In this document: positions 53,870 through 60,783 of the stretch, one piece after another | Position numbering within the stretch: the first letter of the stretch is position 1 | How the letters are laid out: each line of letters opens with the position of its first letter | Assembly (NCBI GenBank): GCA_028280485.1 | Contig: JANQLS010000144.1 | Span: 1 to 60,783 of the forward strand | DNA: 60,783 nt | Source of the DNA: Planctomycetota bacterium | GTDB lineage: Bacteria > Planctomycetota > UBA8108 > JACQVS01 | Direction: 5' to 3' | Notes under the pieces: model-generated | What the model was told of the DNA's origin: nothing | Seen by the model: the letters and a program-made list of their open reading frames with translations, nothing else | Database searches by the model: none | Position numbers and translations under genes: made by a program

Positions 53870-53901
53870 TTCCCCACTCGACAGAACTGATGGGGAAATT
53901 T
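53870..53901 (+). terminator. Weak terminator-like hairpin
   Basis: TTCCCCA (53870-53876) pairs with TGGGGAA (53891-53897) and is followed by ATTTT. The stem is short and the loop is 14 bases, so partial read-through into the next gene is likely. Confidence 0.4.
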
Positions 53902-53919
53902 TGAGTCTTAAAGTGTTTC

Positions 53920-55347
53920 GTGTTTAAAACCCTGGAGTCGAGTCGATTCATGATGCTTACCACTCAATGCTTATTCGGCTTTAAATCTTTTCCATCGAAT
54001 CTACGGCTACTCACCGTCTTGATGGGGAGTTTGATTTTGGGCTGCTTTTCCGCATCGATGCCCGAATTGAATGCCGATGAGCCTTCAAGTCAAAGTTACT
54101 CCATCCAAATTGCGCCTGATAAGATTTATCCCGACAACGTTTACCGATTGCGCTTGAAGGGTGGAAGTGATGACTCAAAATTTAACTTTTTGAATTGGAC
54201 CTCCGATCGGGGCGAAATTCTTTCCAATGGCAAAAAAGAAGCTTTTTGGAAATCGCCGAGTCAACCGAGTTCCGTTTTATTTCGGGTTGCGGATCAAAAG
54301 AAAAAGATCTTAGCTCAATTAAAGATTCAGGTTCAATTGCCTTCGACTCAGAACATGGTCTATGTTCCTGAAGGTGAGTTTGTAATGGGAAATGTTTGGG
54401 AAGATGTAAAAGCTCATTACTTTGTTGCCACCACTCAGGCGATGGTCGATAAACCGGCTCGAAGAGTGGCCCTCGATGCTTATTGGATGGATAAGAACCG
54501 CGTTACTAATAAGCAATATGTAGAGTTTTTGAGAGATCTTCACAGGCAAGACCTATTACGAATTACCTCTGAAGCTGTGATCGGTTTTCACGAAGGAGTT
54601 GAGATTCCTTTCTACTATTTTAAACTTCGAAAACCTAATTCTTTCATCACCTTGATCCCACTTCTCGATGGAGCGATCAAATGGAATGGGAAAGATTTTG
54701 AGATCGAATCCTATCATGAAAATCATCCCGTGATGGATGTCACGTGGAGTGGTGCTCGTGCCTATGCCGTTTATCACGGCAAAAGATTACCTACAGAGGC
54801 CGAATGGGAATGGGCCGCCCGCGGGGGAAAAGACCTGCGGCAATTTCCTTGGGGCAATGATTTACCCACTCTCTATCACGCCAACATCAATAACTACCAA
54901 GGTCCCAATACCGTTCCCGTAGGTACTTACAGTCCTCTGGGCGACAGTCAGTTCGGAATTTCTGATCTCGTAGGAAGTTTCGAATGGGTTCACGATTGGT
55001 ATGGGATCGAATATTACCGAGACAATTATTCCGAGTTTCCCCACGTCAATCCACAAGGCCCTGAATGGGGGAAAGATCGTCCCGCACGAGGATTGAGCCG
55101 GTTAGCGACCTTTAAGGGAAACGAAGAGTATTTAGCTCCATTAGCTTTTCGCTATCAGTGGATTTTTGAGTTCGGATACGGGCACCTTTTTGCTCACGAT
55201 GAAACAGGATTCCGATGCGCCCTGTCCCCCGGTCGACAAGGATTAGCTCCTGCAAAACCCCCAGTCAAAAAGAAACCGAAAAAGAAACTCCCTCTTCAAA
55301 CTGAAGGCTTATTTCCCCTTCCTCGAAAAGGGGGATACAAGTATTAA
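53920..55347 (+). CDS. Lipoprotein with formylglycine-generating-enzyme-like domain
   Basis: The 475-residue product has a hydrophobic segment ending in lipobox LILGCF (about residue 41), an N-terminal beta domain (about 55-140) and the FGE/sulfatase-modifying-factor fold from about 145 to 445: MVYVPEGEFVMGNVWED, DAYWMDKNRVTNKQYVEFL, HPVMDVTWSGARAYAVYHGKRLPTEAEWEWAARGG and SDLVGSFEWVHDWYG. The paired Cys of true FGE enzymes is not evident at the usual position, so it may bind a ligand rather than make formylglycine. The tail is Lys/Pro-rich. ATG 53950 is an alternative start to GTG 53920. The HzsA-related and cytochrome genes flank it, so it may be a partner of that unit. Confidence 0.82.
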   Translation: MFKTLESSRFMMLTTQCLFGFKSFPSNLRLLTVLMGSLILGCFSASMPELNADEPSSQSYSIQIAPDKIYPDNVYRLRLKGGSDDSKFNFLNWTSDRGEILSNGKKEAFWKSPSQPSSVLFRVADQKKKILAQLKIQVQLPSTQNMVYVPEGEFVMGNVWEDVKAHYFVATTQAMVDKPARRVALDAYWMDKNRVTNKQYVEFLRDLHRQDLLRITSEAVIGFHEGVEIPFYYFKLRKPNSFITLIPLLDGAIKWNGKDFEIESYHENHPVMDVTWSGARAYAVYHGKRLPTEAEWEWAARGGKDLRQFPWGNDLPTLYHANINNYQGPNTVPVGTYSPLGDSQFGISDLVGSFEWVHDWYGIEYYRDNYSEFPHVNPQGPEWGKDRPARGLSRLATFKGNEEYLAPLAFRYQWIFEFGYGHLFAHDETGFRCALSPGRQGLAPAKPPVKKKPKKKLPLQTEGLFPLPRKGGYKY

Positions 55348-55390
55348 GCTTCACGGTTTTGCTTTCAGTCGATTCTACGGGGCTAATTTC

Positions 55391-58300
55391 ATGAACTTGA
55401 CGAGTTCTAAGTCTCGCCATCTTTTCTTCATGAAGTTTTCACTTCTTGTGAGTTTGTTGATCTTCGGAGTGACCGGTCTTCAAGCTCTCGAAAATCTGCA
55501 ATCTCTCGAAAAGGAGAAGGTTGAAGAAAAATTTGGGGGGAAGAGTGCCGCTGAATGTGGGAGTTGCCATCCTCGTCATCACAAGGAATGGTTGAACTCC
55601 GTTCACGCTTCGGTCAAGCGAACTCTACCTCTTCCAGAGATGATCGATGGGCGGCGAAGTTTCGAGGCTCCCGAGTGCACTTCTTGTCACGGAGAAGACT
55701 TAACCCAAGTTGCTGGATTAGGTGAAAAGGCACTTGAGCATCCCGTCATTCTCTCCCACCAAACTGAAGCCACGATATCCTGTACCGTCTGCCACCAAAT
55801 CCCCGATCCCTTTGAGGGGCTCACCGAAGCGATTAAAAACGGTGACCCTGAAGGTGAGAAAGGGCGTTATCGAAAACGCTTCCATCAATCGAAGCCGATC
55901 CCAGCTTTGAGTCGAGCTGAATCTTGTGGACCTTGCCATGAAGTTAAGAGTCCGAATGGCTTAAAGCTTGAACAAACATTTTCTCAATACTTAGCGAGCG
56001 CCTATCCCAAGCGGAACATTACCTGCGCCGATTGTCATATGGCCTCTTACGGCGGAACCCTGATACCGGGAGGGTTCTTCCGTGAGCAGGTTCATCGTCA
56101 CGATTTCATCGGATCAGATAGTTTCGTCAATACTGTACCGGCCATCGGTTCCCAGAAAGACCGCGTTCAAAAGTTTTTAGCGGCGAGCGCCACTTTATTT
56201 GTAAGCGCACCCGAAAAGGTTGTGCCCAGCAAGGGCTTGCCTTTGGTTCTCGAGATCGTTAACAGTGGGGCGGGACACAATGTTCCTGTGGGCTTCCCGG
56301 GTGAGCGTCGGATGTGGCTTGAGATTGAAGTCAAAAGTAAGGATGGAGAGGTTGATTATTCATTAGGTACTTCTCAGCGTCCTCAATCACAGGTCCGTTC
56401 CTTAAAGAGTGAACAAGAAATCAATCCGTTGGAAAAAGACTTAGTCTTTCACGATCGATTCCTGAACGCCGAGGGGAAGGAAGTCGACTTTTGGTGGGAA
56501 GCGAAAGAGATTGAGACTCGATCCATCAAAGCCTTGGACCGTAAGCGTCTCGAATTGGATCTTCCCATTTCAAATTTAAAAATTGGCCAAGAGTTAAGTA
56601 TCGAAGTGCGCTTGCGCTTCCAAGCTTGCTCTCCGAAGGCGATGGCTCGGCAAGGTCTTGAAGAATTGATTCAAGATCATCCTGTCTTTGATCTACACAC
56701 ACGAAAGATCACTCCTGTCGAAGTCGTAGAGCGATTGCAGCCTCCCGGTTGGATATTAGTTCCAGAAGACGTTCAAGAGATTCAAGAAGCCATCGATAAG
56801 GCTAACGATGGTGGAGTCATCTCTTTGGCCCCTGGAGACTATGAGCTCTCTGAATCGTTAAACCTTAAAGGCAAATCCATCCGAATCTTTGGAAGAGCGG
56901 GCCAGGAACAAACTCGCTTGGTGATGGATCTCAATGAAGAGGATCTTCCTGATCAAGCGAGCGTTTTAATCATCAATTCAGGTGAATCTGAAGTTTGTAC
57001 GATTGAAGATTTGACTTTAGTTGGAGGGCGCGGATCGCTTCAACAAGGTAATCGACTCGGTGGGGCGATCCTGATTCAAAATTCAAGTCCATCCTTAAGG
57101 CGATTAGAGATTATAGATTCTGAGGCTGAATTAGGCGGAGGGATCTACTTAAAGAATTCAGAAACTTATATCGAGCGAAATCGGATCGAGCGAAATGTAG
57201 CAATCGAGGGAGGAGGGATTTACTTAGAGGAAAGCCCCGATGTTTTAATCCGAGGAAGCTTGATCCATGCCAACGAAGCCTCAAGTAAGGGTGGTGGCTT
57301 AATGGTCAACGAGGGGGTGAAGCTAACGGAGTCTTTGATTCAAGGAAATACCGCTTATCGAGGTGGGGCAGTATCGATTGCTAACGGCGGTCCTCAAGAT
57401 TCGGTCTACTTCTATCGGCTCTGGATTCAAGGAAACTCAGCCGTCCTCGGTGGAGGGATTGAACTGAGTGGCGGAAGCGGTTTGTTTGAGCGAATTGTAC
57501 TCGCGGGAAACGCTTCTCGAATTGGGGGCGGTGCTTATATCTCTTCAGATCAAAGCACTGAGTGGATCAATTTAACGGTCACCCAAAACCGAGCTCCTTC
57601 GTGGGCGACCCTTCGAGTTCGGGGTGATGGAATTCCACAAATTAGAAATAGTATTCTCTTCAATAACTCCAATGACCAACTCGCAGGTGAGATTACTTAT
57701 TCCCTCGTTCAAAGCCCAGAATTTCAAAAAGGAACCAATCAAGGGGGCTTTCCCTTATTCCACTTAGCTAATGGAGAGTGGCTCCCCTGTGAATCGGTTT
57801 CTGAGCCGGGTTGTGTCCCCATTCGCTGGACGAACGCAAGACCGCCAAAGGTCATCGCGCGGTCTCGGTTTCAGCCGGGAATTTATTCACAGATATTAGG
57901 CTCGGCTACCATCGATGCTGGCGATCCCCGGGATTCGGCGGATCCGGATGATTCTCGGCGAGATCAAGGGGCGATCCCGATCATCAAACCCGCCCGAGGC
58001 TTCATACGGGGGGATGTGGATGGCGATGCCGATATCGGAATTTTAGATGTCAGAGTACTGTTGGGTCTTCTGCATCCGGATTCGGGGGTGGACGCCTTAG
58101 TGAAGTTGAATTGTCAGGATTCGGCTGATTATAACGATGATGGAAGGATCGATCTTCTCGATGCCTATTTGATCGCAACTTATGTTTTTGAGCAGGGGCC
58201 CCAACCCCAGCAGCCATTCCCAGAGTGCAGTGTTGACCTGACGAATGGGGAAGGATTGGGGTGCTTTAAGGGTAGCGCCGCTTGTCCCGATACGGAATGA
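55391..58300 (+). CDS. Pentaheme cytochrome fused to beta-helix and dockerin-like domains
   Basis: The 969-residue product has a signal peptide (about 1-32) and five CxxCH heme sites at residues 56-60 (CGSCH), 96-100 (CTSCH), 131-135 (CTVCH), 179-183 (CGPCH) and 212-216 (CADCH). The opening CGSCHPRHHKEWLNSVHA follows the cytochrome c554 layout. A beta domain with GHNVPVGFPGERRMWLEIE (about 270-440), common in such cytochromes, leads into a right-handed beta-helix (about 451-860, opening QEIQEAIDKANDGGVISLAPG) and a dockerin-like end (from about 872, GDVDGDADIGILD and ADYNDDGRIDLLDA) with a cysteine tail, CFKGSAAC. This joins a redox head to an adhesive or glycan-binding body, so it is probably an extracytoplasmic electron carrier on the surface. 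The fusion is rare in my memory. Confidence 0.88.
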   Translation: MNLTSSKSRHLFFMKFSLLVSLLIFGVTGLQALENLQSLEKEKVEEKFGGKSAAECGSCHPRHHKEWLNSVHASVKRTLPLPEMIDGRRSFEAPECTSCHGEDLTQVAGLGEKALEHPVILSHQTEATISCTVCHQIPDPFEGLTEAIKNGDPEGEKGRYRKRFHQSKPIPALSRAESCGPCHEVKSPNGLKLEQTFSQYLASAYPKRNITCADCHMASYGGTLIPGGFFREQVHRHDFIGSDSFVNTVPAIGSQKDRVQKFLAASATLFVSAPEKVVPSKGLPLVLEIVNSGAGHNVPVGFPGERRMWLEIEVKSKDGEVDYSLGTSQRPQSQVRSLKSEQEINPLEKDLVFHDRFLNAEGKEVDFWWEAKEIETRSIKALDRKRLELDLPISNLKIGQELSIEVRLRFQACSPKAMARQGLEELIQDHPVFDLHTRKITPVEVVERLQPPGWILVPEDVQEIQEAIDKANDGGVISLAPGDYELSESLNLKGKSIRIFGRAGQEQTRLVMDLNEEDLPDQASVLIINSGESEVCTIEDLTLVGGRGSLQQGNRLGGAILIQNSSPSLRRLEIIDSEAELGGGIYLKNSETYIERNRIERNVAIEGGGIYLEESPDVLIRGSLIHANEASSKGGGLMVNEGVKLTESLIQGNTAYRGGAVSIANGGPQDSVYFYRLWIQGNSAVLGGGIELSGGSGLFERIVLAGNASRIGGGAYISSDQSTEWINLTVTQNRAPSWATLRVRGDGIPQIRNSILFNNSNDQLAGEITYSLVQSPEFQKGTNQGGFPLFHLANGEWLPCESVSEPGCVPIRWTNARPPKVIARSRFQPGIYSQILGSATIDAGDPRDSADPDDSRRDQGAIPIIKPARGFIRGDVDGDADIGILDVRVLLGLLHPDSGVDALVKLNCQDSADYNDDGRIDLLDAYLIATYVFEQGPQPQQPFPECSVDLTNGEGLGCFKGSAACPDTE

Positions 58301-58456
58301 ACCAGAAATCTTCTCCACTGAGACTCGCCTGCTGGCTTGGTCGCTGAAGCTAATCGTGCTACACTCTTAGCTTGTATTCGGGCTCTACCTTGTCTCATCC
58401 CCCATTCGGGTCAACGATGGGATTGGAATCGCTAAAACTCATTAATAGATCGATCG

Positions 58457-59371
58457 ATGAATTTGGAAACCCCTTCAAGCTCAAGCCTCGATAGCACTGC
58501 CACTCAATCTCCACAGTTTGGGAAATCTTGGAAGAAATTAGCCGTTTATTACGTCATATTTCTGATCTTAGGACTCCTGGGCCTCTTACTTTTCGTTTTC
58601 GCCGAATCCTACCAAGAGAAAATGATTAAGCGAATCCAAGAAAGTACGAAAGCTTTTTTAATTGAGTACGGAGTGGACCAGCAGCAGAGTGAGGCGATTA
58701 ACAAGGAAATTGCCATCATCATCAACGATGTGCGCGAAGAGAAGGTAGATACCCCAAAGATCGCCGGTATTTCTAAATACGTTAAAGAGAGTCCTCTCTC
58801 CGGCGGGCTTCAAATGTTGACCGTTCAAAATTTATACCTAAAGACGGTTCAGGGACTTGGAGTCTCTCCCGTGCTCATCAAGTTAGAGCAGGCTGAAGTG
58901 AATCGCTTCATCGCCGTAAGGAAAAAAGTATTTAACGGCTTACTCAATAAGAAGATCTCCCTAGAAAAGTTAAACGCTTTATTTCAAGTGTTTCCAAAAA
59001 AGGAAGGTCAAGCCGAGCTTTACGATTTAGAAGTTAAAGTGAGTGCGGAAACTATTAAGGGATTCATCAATAGCTTAGAAGAGCTCGCTAAGCAAGCCGG
59101 GGTCACGGATGACGAAGCACCGGGAGATCTTCTCGGTGAAATTCGTCGGATACTTCAAGCACCAGAAATCGATCCGGAGGCTTATCAAAAAGAGCTCGAT
59201 GAAAAAGCTAAGACCTCCTCTAAGCTGGAAGGATCCAAGACTGCTGGCGATCCTCAGTCGGCTCAAAAGGAGAACCCAGATTCAGATGTGAAGGAAAAGA
59301 CCCCCTCTGTCGAACCCAATAAAACTGAGGAGGCGAAGGAAAAGGTCGAAGAAGCTTCGCCTCAGAATTGA
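58457..59371 (+). CDS. Hypothetical membrane-anchored protein with coiled tail
   Basis: A 304-residue protein with one span at about residues 30-52 (LAVYYVIFLILGLLGLLLFVF) after a Ser/Thr-rich N-terminus, then a helical domain (about 60-210) and a Lys/Glu/Pro-rich disordered tail. The tail resembles periplasm-spanning or adaptor regions. No family is recognised. It follows the cytochrome gene by 156 bases and is the last of the co-directional run, so it may support export or anchoring of those proteins. Confidence 0.55.
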   Translation: MNLETPSSSSLDSTATQSPQFGKSWKKLAVYYVIFLILGLLGLLLFVFAESYQEKMIKRIQESTKAFLIEYGVDQQQSEAINKEIAIIINDVREEKVDTPKIAGISKYVKESPLSGGLQMLTVQNLYLKTVQGLGVSPVLIKLEQAEVNRFIAVRKKVFNGLLNKKISLEKLNALFQVFPKKEGQAELYDLEVKVSAETIKGFINSLEELAKQAGVTDDEAPGDLLGEIRRILQAPEIDPEAYQKELDEKAKTSSKLEGSKTAGDPQSAQKENPDSDVKEKTPSVEPNKTEEAKEKVEEASPQN

Positions 59372-59556
59372 TCGGGGTGGACGTAAGCTGCTTATAAATA
59401 ATGACTTGTGGGGTTTCTGCTCGGGACTGATACCGATCGCAGAGCTTCGTCGAGGATTGGATTAGATTCTGTTAATTTGCGCAGAACTTATTAGAATAAG
59501 CCGCTTCGTAATCCGTCACAGAGATCTACGTTGTAACTAAATTTGAAAATATCACT

Positions 59557-60756
59557 TTGAAAGTACCTGAAGCGCCTAGGCCGCACTCGCCTTCAACTGT
59601 CAATTTAGCCGAGTCCGGTGCCTCGAGGCTCCCAGCATCCACACCTATGACGTTTAATGGTTTGAAAGCTCAGTCGAAAGACGGAGATTTGTTCTACTGC
59701 ATTCAGGCGGATCCCGCTCAAAACAGTTCTCCAGAAGATCAAATTCAATCCATTCACGAGCAACGTCGATCAATCTTGAAACAAGTTTCAGATCCTGATT
59801 TAAAGCTTGTGCAAGAGAATTGGTTCTTATCACCCGAAGCGGGTGAGTGTTTTACGTCATTCGAAGATGTTCCCTCAGTTCAGGCCTCCCGAACTTTTCT
59901 CATTCAACCTCCCTGTGAGGTGGATGGAATCCACGTTGCCCTCCAGCTTCAATTTCAAAAGGGACGTATCCAAGAAGCTTCACCGACAAGTTCCAGCGTC
60001 GATCCTTGTTCAGCTACAACCCAAGTGTTGATCGATTCTCAAGGTCACACTCACATCCGGATCTCCAATATTCTTCCCGATACTCCGGGAGGAGGAGAAC
60101 AAGCTTTCAGCGAGCTCTTTGAAGTCGCTCTTAAAAAACTTGACGAACTTGGAGCCAATTTTTCTCACGTGGTTCGAACTTGGCTTTATCTGCGTCATAT
60201 GGAGCGTGATTACGACGACTTAAATAGCGCAAGAAGGAAGTTCTTCGAGCGTGAAGGTATCCGAGTGCATCCCGCGAGTACGGGCATCGGGGCCGGTGCG
60301 CTTGATCCTGCCAAAGATGGAATCTTAAGTCTTTACGCCATAATTCCTGCGAGTGACTCCATCAAAGTTGAGACCCTACACTCATCTACTTTTAATGAAG
60401 CTAAAGAGTACGGTGCTTTCTTCTCTCGAGGCATGGGGGTCCACAGTCGGCAATCCTACCTCTACTTGTCAGGGACGGCTGCCGTCGATCAAGCAGGCCA
60501 TTCCGTAGGTGGAGAATGTTTAGAAACTCAAGCTCAGAGAATGTTTGAAAATGTTCGCGGCCTCCTGAGTTTCGCGGGTGCCGGTCCCGAGCAAGTCGTT
60601 CAGATGACCACTTATTTAAAAGATCGCAAAGATCGTGATACCTATCTTCAAATTCTCAAAGGGGAAGGCCTTCACGAACGACCCCACACCCTCGTGGAAG
60701 GTGAAGTTTGTCGCCCGGAGCTTCTCTGCGAAATCGAATTGATTGCGATTGTGTAG
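59557..60756 (+). CDS. Rid-fold / FkbO-type chorismatase-like protein
   Basis: A 399-residue cytoplasmic protein. The C-terminal half has the RidA/YjgF trimer-barrel pattern: RTWLYLRHMERDYDDLNSARR, FFSRGMGVHSRQSYLYLSGTA, GGECLETQAQRMFENVRGLL and TTYLKDRKDRDTYLQIL. The SGTA and R-T-W-x-Y segments together resemble the FkbO/Hyg5 chorismatase group, which splits chorismate to dihydroxy-cyclohexadiene or hydroxybenzoate products. Without key active-site residues confirmed, a Rid-type deaminase is the alternative. The frame opens at TTG 59557 without a clear ribosome binding site; ATG 59647 is possible. It ends at TAG close to the window edge and is complete. Confidence 0.6.
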   Translation: MKVPEAPRPHSPSTVNLAESGASRLPASTPMTFNGLKAQSKDGDLFYCIQADPAQNSSPEDQIQSIHEQRRSILKQVSDPDLKLVQENWFLSPEAGECFTSFEDVPSVQASRTFLIQPPCEVDGIHVALQLQFQKGRIQEASPTSSSVDPCSATTQVLIDSQGHTHIRISNILPDTPGGGEQAFSELFEVALKKLDELGANFSHVVRTWLYLRHMERDYDDLNSARRKFFEREGIRVHPASTGIGAGALDPAKDGILSLYAIIPASDSIKVETLHSSTFNEAKEYGAFFSRGMGVHSRQSYLYLSGTAAVDQAGHSVGGECLETQAQRMFENVRGLLSFAGAGPEQVVQMTTYLKDRKDRDTYLQILKGEGLHERPHTLVEGEVCRPELLCEIELIAIV

Positions 60757-60783
60757 TAGCAGGCTCCGAGGCTGTGAATTTAT

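Noticed and set aside
1..60783. tRNA, rRNA, insertion sequences, phage genes
   Set aside because: I looked for cloverleaf ends, conserved rRNA segments, transposase and integrase motifs and saw none; a tRNA scan would be needed to exclude tRNA fully.

Overview
The window most likely comes from a member of the Planctomycetota with mid-range G+C. I infer this from gene content, not from a marker gene: no rRNA or tRNA is visible. The evidence is a Ser/Thr kinase fused to PDZ and formylglycine-generating-enzyme-like domains, an ECF sigma factor tethered to the membrane, an HzsA-related cytochrome, and many secreted LamG, CotH, beta-helix and protease proteins ending in a dockerin-like double calcium loop plus a short cysteine tag. 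I see no integrase, insertion sequence, phage gene or CRISPR array.

Layout. 1-18.6 kb is mostly small hypothetical, lipoprotein and membrane genes, with an ECF sigma fusion (2.1-4.0 kb), a GH71/GH99-like glycoside hydrolase (7.5-8.7 kb), a possible papain-fold protein (10.0-11.0 kb), ApbE (12.7-13.8 kb) and a beta-helix/dockerin protein (14.1-16.0 kb). 18.6-25 kb holds the kinase fusion with a coupled membrane protein, then an S9 dipeptidyl peptidase flanked by direct repeats. 25-34.5 kb is a divergent pair of very large secreted proteins (LamG/PKD-like and CotH/LamG). 34.8-46 kb is almost entirely minus strand: a probable operon of two secreted proteins, an M61 peptidase and a DUF389 membrane protein; a subtilisin with dockerin; and an operon of a deoxyhypusine-synthase-like protein, a phosphoglycolate phosphatase and a lipoprotein. 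46-50 kb has an FmdB zinc ribbon, threonine aldolase, a CheX-like protein and an MFS transporter. 50.6-59.4 kb is a co-directional run of an HzsA-related triheme protein, an FGE-like lipoprotein, a pentaheme cytochrome fused to a beta-helix and dockerin, and a membrane protein. A Rid/chorismatase-like gene ends the window.

How parts may work together. Five secreted proteins share related C-terminal modules, so they probably use the same surface-attachment or export route. Two of these modules are almost identical in protein while about half of their codons differ silently, which points to selection on the protein rather than recent copying. The heme-protein run suggests a periplasmic or surface redox unit.

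The most unusual non-coding structure is a roughly 170-200 bp element built of five to seven consecutive hairpins, present at 1-168 (plus) and 48623-48800 (minus). The two copies keep order, some loops and flanks, while several stems differ by paired changes. The second copy sits inside an inverted pair of a short palindromic repeat whose core recurs at four other intergenic sites.
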